A stretch of DNA of 64,000 nt, from the NCBI RefSeq assembly GCF_000959365.1, contig NZ_CP009556.1, positions 2,108,001 to 2,172,000 on the forward strand, written 5' to 3'. The DNA is from Burkholderia oklahomensis C6786 (GTDB taxonomy: Bacteria; Pseudomonadota; Gammaproteobacteria; Burkholderiales; Burkholderiaceae). Below are positions 18,189-25,378 of this stretch, in pieces; positions within the stretch are counted from its first letter, which is position 1; every line of letters begins with the position of its first letter. The position numbers and the translations under genes are program-made. The notes under the pieces are model-generated. The model was not told the origin of the DNA. It worked only from the letters and a program-made list of their open reading frames with translations, and ran no database searches.

Positions 18189-18222
18189 GGGCGCCGCTCG
18201 CACGCCGCAGCGTGCGGCGCCC
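18189..18222 (-). promoter_or_regulatory. Stable hairpin in the leader of the ECF sigma operon
   Basis: A nine-base perfect stem (GGGCGCCGC at 18189-18197 pairing with 18214-18222), with further pairing inside the loop, lies between the ECF promoter and the lipoprotein start. It would form in the leader RNA. There is no T-tract, so it is not a simple terminator; it could stabilise the message or modulate translation. Confidence 0.5.
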
Positions 18223-18233
18223 ATGTGTACAAG

Positions 18234-18259
18234 AACGTTTGTCGGGAGCGCTTTATTCC
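18234..18259 (-). promoter_or_regulatory. ECF-type promoter of the lipoprotein-sigma-anti-sigma-yceI operon
   Basis: On the minus strand GGAAT (18255-18259, within GGAATAAA) is followed after 17 bases by CGTT (18234-18237), the classic -35/-10 arrangement for ECF sigma factors. It lies about 78 bases upstream of the first gene, leaving a leader that contains the hairpin at 18189-18222. The likely user is the sigma factor encoded in the operon. Confidence 0.65.
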
Positions 18260-18829
18260 GCCGCCTCCGGACGTACGTAACCACAAAGATAGGCCGGATC
18301 GTGGCGGGGACACGTGCAGGAAAACGTGGTGGAACCGTTTCGGGAGCCGGGCGGCACGCGTCGACGCCCCCCTGGCCGCGGGTGCGCGCCCGCCGAGTGG
18401 TGGCGAGCGGGTTGCCGATTGCGCGTTGCGCGTTGCGGGCGGCCATTGTGATGTCTGTCAAAATAGCGGCGCGCGATCATCCGCCCGGCGCGATACGCAT
18501 GCCGATTCCGGCGGCGGTTTCGTCGGCCGCATGCAAGCGGCCCCCGGAAGCAAGGCAAAAATCGCCGATCCGGCCATCGACGAGCATGGCGGTTTCCGCG
18601 ACTGCGTCGCCCGTCGCATTGGGCCCGGCGACGCCGCCCCGCGCGTGCGCGGAAGCGGCGCAAGCCGCCATGCCGAAGCGACAGCCGGCAGCGGCGTCGG
18701 CTGCGGACGCCGCGCCGCAACCGGCCCGCCCCCGCGCTCCCGCATTTTTAGCGACAATCTGATGATTTCCCGCCGCGCCGCCGCGCGCGGCCGATTGCAA
18801 GACACGCATCACGACAGCCCCGACCGCCC
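18260..18829. other. Divergent spacer, no gene seen
   Basis: About 570 bases between the ECF promoter and the AraC-family gene. Open frames run through it on both strands but start without ribosome sites and have Ala/Arg/Pro-rich translations. I see no further regulatory motif that I would defend. Confidence 0.4.
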
Positions 18830-19831
18830 ATGCCATCCACCGTCAAGCCGCGCACGTACGGCATGCCCGAGCGCAGCGACCGCCTCGACTTCTATATCCG
18901 CGACGAGGCCACCCGCCGGGCGATCACCGAGCCGCACCGGCACGCGTACTTTCAGATCCAGTTCAACCTGGGCGGCGACACCGAGCAGCAAATCGGCGGC
19001 GTCACGCGTCCGTTCCCGCGCGGCGCGCTCGCGTTCGTGCTGCCGTACCGCGAGCATCTGATTCCGCATCCGCCGGGTGCACACTTCGTCGTGATCAACT
19101 TTTCGCTGGCGTTCCTGCGCGCCGACCTCGATGTCGATCCGCTCGACCTCGAAGACGTGTCCGCGCAGCGCGCGCCCGAGCTCGCGCCGTTCCGCTTCCA
19201 GGAGCACCTCGATTTCATCCTGACGGGCGCGGCGTTCGACGACGCGCGCCGCCTCGCGCAGCGGATGCTCGAAACCGACCGCGCGCGCACGTTCGGCTCG
19301 GCGCCGCTGTTGCGCGGCTTCCTGCTGCAACTGATCGGGCTCGTCTGCACGCGGTATGCGGGGCCGCTCACGAAGCTCGCGCAGAACGGCGCGCACCGCG
19401 CGGGCCGCCGCGACGCGTTCGCGCGCGTGCTGCGCCACGTGCGCGCGAACCTGACGAACGAAGAGCTGACGCTCGCGGGCACCGCGCGCGCGGCGTTCCT
19501 GTCGCCGAACTACCTCGCGCACCTGATCCGCAAGGAAACCGGCAGCACGTTCACCGATCTCGTCACCGAGCGGCGGATCGCGCTCGCGCAGTCGCTGCTC
19601 GCGCACACGACACGGCGGATCGCCGACATCGCGCACGCGGTCGGCTTTCGCGACGAAGGCTATTTCTCGCGGCGCTTTCGCGCGTGCGTCGGCGTGTCGC
19701 CGAAAGACTACCGCGACGCGAACGGCGCGCCCGACGCCGCCGTCGCGCCAGCCGCCGAGGATGCGAAGGACGCCGCTGGCGCTGCCCGCGCAAACGGCGC
19801 GGTCCGGGCGGCCGCGAAGCCGCGCGCGTAG
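18830..19831 (+). CDS. AraC-family transcriptional regulator
   Basis: A 333-residue regulator: an N-terminal cupin-type ligand domain (HRHAYFQIQFNLGGD at about 36-50), a linker, and a C-terminal double helix-turn-helix (about 205-305; AAFLSPNYLAHLIRKETG and RIADIAHAVGFRDEGYFSRR, with the family ending GVSPKDYR). A low-complexity Ala-rich tail of about 35 residues follows the DNA-binding domain. The next gene, 160 bases downstream on the same strand, encodes a fumarylacetoacetase-family hydrolase and may be its target. The effector is unknown. Confidence 0.9.
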   Translation: MPSTVKPRTYGMPERSDRLDFYIRDEATRRAITEPHRHAYFQIQFNLGGDTEQQIGGVTRPFPRGALAFVLPYREHLIPHPPGAHFVVINFSLAFLRADLDVDPLDLEDVSAQRAPELAPFRFQEHLDFILTGAAFDDARRLAQRMLETDRARTFGSAPLLRGFLLQLIGLVCTRYAGPLTKLAQNGAHRAGRRDAFARVLRHVRANLTNEELTLAGTARAAFLSPNYLAHLIRKETGSTFTDLVTERRIALAQSLLAHTTRRIADIAHAVGFRDEGYFSRRFRACVGVSPKDYRDANGAPDAAVAPAAEDAKDAAGAARANGAVRAAAKPRA

Positions 19832-19991
19832 TTTTGTCCATGAAGACGACACATCCGTCGCATCGGCGCGCGCGCCGCATTGCTATCGTCGACGTGTCGC
19901 CGACGCCCGCCGCGATGCGCGGCCGGGCGTCCCGCTTCCGAAGACCGCAGCTTCCGTTTTCGCTTTCCGAAACCCTTTCAGAGACCAGAAG

Positions 19992-20696
19992 ATGACCGAT
20001 TACGTTTTCGCGCCGCCTGCCGTTCCGTCCGTCGGGATCGCCGGCTCCGCCGCGCGCTTTCCGGTGCGCCGCGTGTTCTGCGTCGGCCGCAACTACGCGG
20101 ACCACGCACGCGAGATGGGCGCCGATCCGAACCGCGAGCCGCCGTTCTTCTTCTCGAAGCCGGCCGACGCGATCGTGCCCGCGAGCGGCACGGTGCCGTA
20201 TCCGACGCTCACGTCCGACCTGCATCACGAGATCGAGCTCGTGATCGCGATCGGCCGCGGCGGCCGCGCGATCGCCGCCGATTCGGCGCTCGGCCACGTG
20301 TGGGGCTACGGCGTCGGCGTCGACCTGACGCGACGCGATCTGCAGGCTGAAGCGAAGAAAGCGGGCCGGCCGTGGGATTGGGCGAAGGGCTTCGACGCGT
20401 CGGGTCCGCTGACGGCGCTCTATCCGGCCGCGTCGATCGGCCATCCGCAGCGCGGTCGGATCTGGCTCGCGGTCAACGGCGACGCGCGCCAGCAAGGCGA
20501 CCTCGCCGACATGATCTGGCCCATCCCCGACATCGTCAGCTACGCGTCGCGCGCGGTCGAGCTGCGCGCGGGCGACCTGATCTTCACCGGCACGCCGGCG
20601 GGCGTCGCCGCGCTGCAGCCGGGCGACCGCGTGACGGGCGGCGTCGACGGCGTCGCGTCGTTCGAATTCGTCGTCGGGGAGAAGCCGGCGGCGTGA
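19992..20696 (+). CDS. Fumarylacetoacetate hydrolase-family protein
   Basis: A 234-residue single-domain FAH protein. Family motifs are in order: FCVGRNYADHAREMG (about 34-48), FFFSKPADAIV, the metal-binding HHEIELVIAIGRGG region (Glu pair), and the C-terminal GDLIFTGTPAGVAAL and LQPGD. It resembles fumarylpyruvate/acylpyruvate hydrolases, which cleave a C-C bond in beta-diketo acids formed during aromatic catabolism and need Mg2+ or Mn2+. No other catabolic genes are adjacent, so the exact substrate is open. Confidence 0.88.
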   Translation: MTDYVFAPPAVPSVGIAGSAARFPVRRVFCVGRNYADHAREMGADPNREPPFFFSKPADAIVPASGTVPYPTLTSDLHHEIELVIAIGRGGRAIAADSALGHVWGYGVGVDLTRRDLQAEAKKAGRPWDWAKGFDASGPLTALYPAASIGHPQRGRIWLAVNGDARQQGDLADMIWPIPDIVSYASRAVELRAGDLIFTGTPAGVAALQPGDRVTGGVDGVASFEFVVGEKPAA

Positions 20697-20698
20697 GC

Positions 20699-20724
20699 GA
20701 TGTCGCCGGTTGCGCGGCGACATC
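20699..20724 (+). terminator. Hairpin after the FAH gene, probable terminator
   Basis: A perfect ten-base stem (GATGTCGCCG with CGGCGACATC, loop of six) begins 3 bases after the stop codon. It lacks a T-tract, so termination efficiency is uncertain; it separates the FAH gene from the convergent bufferin operon. Confidence 0.5.
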
Positions 20725-20867
20725 GGACGTATCGGCGGGAGCCTTGCCTGCAAGCGCGGCGCGCGCGCCGAGCCGACGTTCGCGCGGCGCCGTCGAGCGC
20801 GACGTCGCGCGCCGGGCCGGGACCGCGGGCACGCCGCAGTGCTCGACGCCGGCCGGCTGGCCTGTCG

Positions 20868-21092
20868 TCACGAACCGCCCGGATCGTCGGACTCCGATGC
20901 CCGCTGCCTCGACGGACAACGCACCGAACCGTACGAGCAAAACACGCAGCAATCACCCGGATGCGGACGCAGCAGCGCTCCGCAGGCCCTGCATTCGTAA
21001 TGGAACAGACATGCGTTCTCCGGCATCGTCTCCTGCCGCGCGAAACCGCAGAACGGACAGGTCAGCACGGATTCCCGCACGATTTCGTTCAT
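20868..21092 (-). CDS. GDCCVxC-domain metal-associated small protein
   Basis: A 74-residue cysteine-rich protein. Two CxxC pairs (CPFCG and CRACG) form a zinc-ribbon-like unit, followed by the family signature GDCCVFCSYG and a further Cys. The family is known in databases as GDCCVxC-domain (seleno)protein; here the position is cysteine. A strong ribosome site (GGAGGAAG) precedes the ATG. It lies 66 bases after doxX on the same strand, so it is the likely last gene of the bufferin operon, which fits a heavy-metal role. Molecular function is not established. Confidence 0.85.
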   Translation of the reverse strand: MNEIVRESVLTCPFCGFARQETMPENACLFHYECRACGALLRPHPGDCCVFCSYGSVRCPSRQRASESDDPGGS

Positions 21093-21158
21093 CGCTTCCT
21101 CCCCGGAGCAAGGTTCCGCTTGGCGCGGCCGGCGCCAGCTAGACCTGATTCGCGCCGC

Positions 21159-21656
21159 CTACGCCCCGCCGACCGTCGCCGACACGTCCGGGCGCAGCCA
21201 GCGCCGCCACAGCCAATGATCGACCGACAGCGTGCCCGCGCCGCGACACAGCAGCACGAGCAGCATCGCCGCCCACTGGATGTGCGTCGGCCACGCCTGC
21301 GGATACACGAAGATCTCGATGACGGAGGTCATGCCGAGCAGCGCCAGCGCCACAGGCCGCGTGGCCAGGCCGAGCACGAGCAGCACGGGCGCGCTGAGCT
21401 CGATCGACACGGCCGCGTACGCGGCCAGCGCCGGCGGCAGCAACGGCAGCCGGTACTCGTCGCGGAACAACGCGAGCGCCGCATCCCAGTTCGCGAGCTT
21501 CGTCATCGCCGAATTCCAGAAGATCGTCGCCACTGCCAGCCGCAGCGGAATCGCGAGCAGCCAGTAAGGCACGCGTTCGAGCCGCTGCGCGGCGCGCAAC
21601 AACCCCGCTTTGCAACCGGCGCGCCAGATGCCGCCGGCTCGAATCGGGCGTGTCAT
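21159..21656 (-). CDS. bufD: DoxX-family membrane protein of the bufferin operon
   Basis: A 165-residue inner-membrane protein with four hydrophobic helices and the DoxX-family segment IFWNSAMTKLANWDAAL near residues 45-61. It starts with GGAGG upstream and overlaps the bufC stop by 4 bases (ATGA), so it is translationally coupled to the bufferin maturation genes. DoxX proteins accompany many MNIO/DUF2063 operons, including the Caulobacter SigF-controlled ones, and may supply redox chemistry at the membrane. The bufD label is by position and is tentative. Confidence 0.8.
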   Translation of the reverse strand: MTRPIRAGGIWRAGCKAGLLRAAQRLERVPYWLLAIPLRLAVATIFWNSAMTKLANWDAALALFRDEYRLPLLPPALAAYAAVSIELSAPVLLVLGLATRPVALALLGMTSVIEIFVYPQAWPTHIQWAAMLLVLLCRGAGTLSVDHWLWRRWLRPDVSATVGGA

Positions 21657-22474
21657 GATCGCGATCCTCCATTCGTCGAGTCGATGCCGCCGTCCTGCGC
21701 CGCCGTATCGGCGAAGCATCCGCGCGACAAAAGCGTGGCGAAGAGCGCATGCGCGCCCGCCTGCGGCGCGTTCGCGAACGCGGCGTCGATCGGCTCGCCC
21801 GCGAAGAGCGCGCACGCGACGCGCCAATCCGCCTCGCCGAGCCGCAGCACGTCGACGCCGTCGTCGGTGCGCTGCGCGAGCAGATGCACGGGGCCGTCGT
21901 CGAGCCGGATCCGGCGCAGCGCGCGATCGTCCTGCTCGAGCACCGCGCGCCAGATCGCGTCGACCGGATACGCGCAGCGCAACAGCCGCGCAGCGGGATG
22001 CGGCCGCAGCCGGAGCGTGCGAAGCGCCGGCTCGTCGAGTCGCGCAAGGCGCGCGAGATCGAGCGCCGCCACGTCCGGCGCGTGCAGCGCGAGATCGACC
22101 TGCCACTCGAGACGCGCGACATCCGCCAGATACGGCACGCAAGCAGCCTCCGGCATCCGCGCGAGAAATCCGGGAAACTCGGCGCCGTACTCGTCGAGCC
22201 ACGCGCTCGCCGGCAGCGATGCACGAGCGAAAAGACCGGCCGCGCCGTCGAAGAACGCTGCGCCCACCAGCCGCTGCGTCGCGGGGAACGCAAGCCGCAG
22301 CGCGTCCCGCAGCACGCTCGCGGACGTGTTCCGATAGACGCGCAGACGCGCGTCCGGCGTCAGCCCGTCCGGCAGCACCCAGTCCGCCGCGTCGGCGCCG
22401 ACGCCGACGCCATCGGACAGACTGCGTCGAACGGCCCGCTGCAATTCAGCCAGCGTCGGCGTTCGCGGATTCAT
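21653..22474 (-). CDS. bufC: BufC/HvfC-type (DUF2063) partner of the MNIO enzyme
   Basis: A 273-residue soluble protein. The N-terminal DUF2063 domain (residues 8-100) includes RLRVYRNTSASVLRDALRLAFPATQRLVG, given here only as its start RLRVYRNTSASV, and the conserved ALARASLPA-like and YLADVARLEW segments. Members bind the precursor peptide and assist the adjacent MNIO enzyme in modifying cysteines. It overlaps bufB by 29 bases and doxX by 4, so the three proteins are made together. Confidence 0.88.
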   Translation of the reverse strand: MNPRTPTLAELQRAVRRSLSDGVGVGADAADWVLPDGLTPDARLRVYRNTSASVLRDALRLAFPATQRLVGAAFFDGAAGLFARASLPASAWLDEYGAEFPGFLARMPEAACVPYLADVARLEWQVDLALHAPDVAALDLARLARLDEPALRTLRLRPHPAARLLRCAYPVDAIWRAVLEQDDRALRRIRLDDGPVHLLAQRTDDGVDVLRLGEADWRVACALFAGEPIDAAFANAPQAGAHALFATLLSRGCFADTAAQDGGIDSTNGGSRS

Positions 22475-23351
22475 GTCGAACCTCCTCCAGCGCCGACTCG
22501 GCGATCGCCGCTTCCTGCATCAGCGTGTCGACGGGCGGCACGTCGGTGTCCCATTCGATCAGCGTCGGCACCGCGCCGAAGCGGCGCAGCGCGACGCGAT
22601 ACAGCGCCCAGACCGCGGGCGCGACGCGCGAGCCGTGATCGTCGATGCGCAGCACGCGGCCGCCGTCGAGCCGCATCGCGCGATGGCCGGCAAGATGGAT
22701 TTCGCCGATCGCGGCGGGCGGCAGCGCCGCCAGATAAGTCAGCGGATTCCAGCCGTGATTGCACGCGCTGACATAGACGTTGTTGACGTCGCAAAGGATG
22801 CCGCAGCCGGTGCGCCGCGCGAGTTCCGCCAGAAATTCCCATTCGGGTATCGTCGAATGCGCGAAGCGAAGATAGGTCGACGGATTCTCGACGAGCAGCC
22901 GCCGGCCGAGCGCCGTCTGCACCTGATCCACGTGCCGGCTCACAACGCCGAGCGCCTCCTCGGTCATCGGCAGCGGCAGCAGATCGGCGAGATACGCGCC
23001 GCCCACCGTGCTCCACGACAGATGCTCGGACACGAGCGCCGGCTCGTAGCGCGCGACCGCGTCGCGCACGCGGGCCAGATGCGCGGCGTCGATCCCGTCG
23101 GCGCTGCCGACGGACAGCCCGACGCCGTGCAGCGACACCGGATAGTCGCGCCGAATCGCGTCCAGCACGCGCGGCGCGGCGCCGCCGCCCATGTAGTTCT
23201 CGGTATGCACTTCGAACCAGGCGACGGCGGGCCGCTCGTCGAGCACCGCCCGATGATGGCGAAAACGCAGGCCGATGCCCGCTCGCCCGGCAATCGCGTC
23301 GGGCGATGCGTCGTCGGGCATCGGGCGCATCCGCGCCGGGATCGCGCTCAT
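22446..23351 (-). CDS. bufB: BufB: multinuclear non-heme iron oxidase (MNIO, DUF692)
   Basis: A 301-residue DUF692 TIM-barrel enzyme. Family motifs are visible: GIGLRFRHH, FEVHTENYMGGG (His and Glu ligands), SLHGVGLSVG, VSEHLSWS, LVENPSTYL, CDVNNVYVSACNHG and IGEIHLAGH, which carry the His/Asp/Glu ligands of the iron cluster. MNIO enzymes oxidise cysteines of ribosomally made peptides, in bufferins giving thiooxazole groups that bind copper. The start shown lies 13 bases after the bufA stop; the ATG at 23330 is a shorter alternative. Confidence 0.93.
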   Translation of the reverse strand: MSAIPARMRPMPDDASPDAIAGRAGIGLRFRHHRAVLDERPAVAWFEVHTENYMGGGAAPRVLDAIRRDYPVSLHGVGLSVGSADGIDAAHLARVRDAVARYEPALVSEHLSWSTVGGAYLADLLPLPMTEEALGVVSRHVDQVQTALGRRLLVENPSTYLRFAHSTIPEWEFLAELARRTGCGILCDVNNVYVSACNHGWNPLTYLAALPPAAIGEIHLAGHRAMRLDGGRVLRIDDHGSRVAPAVWALYRVALRRFGAVPTLIEWDTDVPPVDTLMQEAAIAESALEEVRHESANADAG

Positions 23352-23364
23352 GATCGGGCGCGCG

Positions 23365-23685
23365 TCAGCCGGCCTTCGGCATGCCGCCCGAGATCTTGCT
23401 GCAATCGCCCGCCGGCAGCAGCACGAACGACTTCGGGTCGCGCGCCTGGCTCGCCTGGCCGGCGCACGAATGCGCACCTTCCGCGCAGTCGTTCTTCGCG
23501 ACCGCGTTGATGCCGTAGCACTTCTCGAGCTTGTTTTGCGCCATCCTTGCCATATTGTCCTTCACGACCTGCGGCATGCCGCTCATGTCCTTCATGCCTT
23601 GCGCCTGTCCGGGCACGGCCTGCATCGCGAGCGCGACGCCGATCGCGGCGGACAGCGACGAAATCGTCAAAGCGGATCTGCTCAT
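23365..23685 (-). CDS. bufA: BufA: bufferin precursor (DUF2282), copper-binding RiPP
   Basis: A 106-residue exported peptide precursor. The signal peptide is about 28 residues, cleaved near GQAQG. The mature peptide has exactly four cysteines at 56, 67, 74 and 95, in the DUF2282 contexts EKCYGI, KNDCAEG, HSCAGQ and AGDCSKI. In studied bufferins the middle cysteines are converted to thiooxazoles by the MNIO enzyme and the product is exported and binds copper. A good ribosome site (CAGGAGAA) precedes the ATG, and a SigF-type promoter lies about 58 bases upstream. First gene of the operon bufA-bufB-bufC-doxX-GDCCVxC. Confidence 0.92.
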   Translation of the reverse strand: MSRSALTISSLSAAIGVALAMQAVPGQAQGMKDMSGMPQVVKDNMARMAQNKLEKCYGINAVAKNDCAEGAHSCAGQASQARDPKSFVLLPAGDCSKISGGMPKAG

Positions 23686-23742
23686 GGTGTCTTCTCCTGA
23701 AAGGGGGCATTGCGATCGCGGGGATGCGACCTTGTCAGAAAT

Positions 23743-23768
23743 TTCGCGCCGGCGCGACAAAAGGTTAC
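23743..23768 (-). promoter_or_regulatory. SigF-type promoter of the bufferin operon
   Basis: On the minus strand GTAACC (23763-23768) is followed by exactly 16 bases and CGAA (23743-23746). This equals the promoter motif GTAACC-N16-CGAA reported for Caulobacter SigF-dependent genes, which include DUF2282-DUF692-DUF2063-DoxX operons. It points at bufA, leaving a leader of about 50 bases. No matching motif was found facing the sigma gene. Confidence 0.88.
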
Positions 23769-23823
23769 GCGGCGCAACGACGATTTTTTTGCGCCGCGCC
23801 ACCGACGCAGAGCGTGGACGACC

Positions 23824-24483
23824 ATGACCGACGAATTGCATCATGACGGGACGCGGCCCCGGGCGAACGAGCCGCCCCCCGCCCCCAGCGCGCGAGACGA
23901 CGCTTGCGCGCGTACCGCGGTCCGAGCCGACGGCTCGCCCGACTGGTCGACGCTGATGGCGCGCGCGCAGACGGGCGACCGGGACGCGTACCGACGCCTG
24001 CTCGACGGCGTCGCGCCGTACCTTCGATGCTTCGCGGCCCGCCACGGCGTCCATCCGGACGCGGTCGAGGATGTCGTGCAGGACATCCTGATCACCCTTC
24101 ATCGGATACGTCACACGTACGAGCCCGAGCGGCCGTTCGGCCCGTGGCTCGTGGCGATCGCCGGCCGGCGCGTGGTCGACGCGCTGCGCCGCTCGGGACG
24201 CACGGCCGCTCGCGAAATCCCGCTCGATCCGGAGCATGAAACCTTGCCCGGTGTCGGAGCGAATCTCATGGAGGAAGCCGCCGATGCCAGGGTGCTGCGC
24301 GAGATGCTGGCCCGGCTGCCGGCCGGACAGCGCGAGGCGATCCGTTTGCTGAAGTTCGAGGAGATGTCGTTGAAGGAAGCCGCATTGGCGAGCGGGATGA
24401 CCGTCGCCGCATTGAAGGTCGCCGTGCATCGCGGCATCGCGACGCTGCGCAAGCTGCTGCGACAACGGGAGAATGGCCGATGA
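23824..24483 (+). CDS. sigF: SigF-type ECF sigma factor controlling the bufferin operon
   Basis: A 219-residue sigma factor. About 55 hydrophilic N-terminal residues precede sigma-2 (DAYRRLLDGVAPYLR and DAVEDVVQDILITLHRI) and sigma-4 (SLKEAALASGMTVAALKVAV). It is divergent from bufA and overlaps the NrsF-type anti-sigma gene by 4 bases (ATGA). By analogy with Caulobacter SigF, release from NrsF upon metal stress would switch on the divergent operon. The start is the ATG of MTDELHH; shorter starts are possible because the N-terminus is not conserved. Confidence 0.9.
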   Translation: MTDELHHDGTRPRANEPPPAPSARDDACARTAVRADGSPDWSTLMARAQTGDRDAYRRLLDGVAPYLRCFAARHGVHPDAVEDVVQDILITLHRIRHTYEPERPFGPWLVAIAGRRVVDALRRSGRTAAREIPLDPEHETLPGVGANLMEEAADARVLREMLARLPAGQREAIRLLKFEEMSLKEAALASGMTVAALKVAVHRGIATLRKLLRQRENGR

Positions 24484-25130
24484 GGTCGACCGACGCACTG
24501 ATCGAATCGCTCGTGACCGATGCCGCGCCGGTCCGGCGCCTGCATGCGCCGGCGTGGCGGGCGACCGGCTGGCTGCTGTTCGCGGCGGTGCTGCTCGCGT
24601 GCGTGGCGGTCGCGCACCGGACGCGGCCCGACCTGCCGCTCAAGCTGCACGAGCCGATGTTCGCGACGCGCGTGGCCGCCGCCGCGCTGACCGGCGTGCT
24701 GTCGGCCGTCTCGGCGTTCGTCGTCGGCATCCCGGGACGCTCGCTGCGATGGCTGCTGCTGCCGACGCCCGCGCTGCTGGCCTGGATATCGACGATCGGG
24801 TACGGCTGCCTGACGGACTGGGTCGAGATCGGGCCGAACGGCATATCGGCCGGCGAAACGCTGCGCTGCTTCGCGACGCTGACGCTCGTCGGCGTGCCGC
24901 TATCGCTCGCGCTGCTGCTGATGTCGCGCCATGCCGCGCGACTCGCGCCGATGCCGGTGGCGGCGGCAGGCGGGCTCGCGGTATCCGCGCTGTCCGCGGT
25001 CGCGCTGTCGCTGTTCCATCCGATCGACGCGACGGCGATGATCCTCGTCTGGAATATCGGCGTCGCGGTGCTCGCGTCGGTTGCCGGCGCCCGGTATGGC
25101 CAGCGGCTGTTCGCGTGGGTGGCGCCCTAG
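24480..25130 (+). CDS. nrsF: NrsF-type membrane anti-sigma factor (DUF1109)
   Basis: A 216-residue protein with six predicted membrane helices (about 29-46, 63-84, 89-107, 131-149, 157-177, 186-203), the DUF1109 layout. Cysteines lie at 41, 110 and 130; conserved cysteines of NrsF proteins are implicated in sensing heavy metals, and Cys110 and Cys130, facing the same loop, are the likely pair here. It holds the sigma factor inactive at the membrane until metal stress. Coupled to the sigma gene by ATGA. Confidence 0.9.
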   Translation: MRSTDALIESLVTDAAPVRRLHAPAWRATGWLLFAAVLLACVAVAHRTRPDLPLKLHEPMFATRVAAAALTGVLSAVSAFVVGIPGRSLRWLLLPTPALLAWISTIGYGCLTDWVEIGPNGISAGETLRCFATLTLVGVPLSLALLLMSRHAARLAPMPVAAAGGLAVSALSAVALSLFHPIDATAMILVWNIGVAVLASVAGARYGQRLFAWVAP

Positions 25131-25378
25131 CCTCGAGCCGAGACGCGCCGGATACCGGCGCTCGGCCCTCCCGGCGCGTGCGGGCGGAGCAACGTCGGAC
25201 GGCGGCGAAACCGACGCCGCCCGACGCCGCCCGGCGCGCACCGCATCGCCCGAAAAACAGACGATCCGACGCGCGCCGCACCGTCTCCGACGCGAGTCCC
25301 GCGCCACGCGCATCCGGCCCGCGACCACGAACGCGATATGATGTGCGGCCTTTCATCAGATCATTCGTGGTGCTATTC

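Noticed and set aside
18260..18829. Possible alanine-rich genes on either strand between the ECF operon and the AraC gene
   Set aside because: No ribosome sites, low-complexity translations and no coding-type third-position bias.
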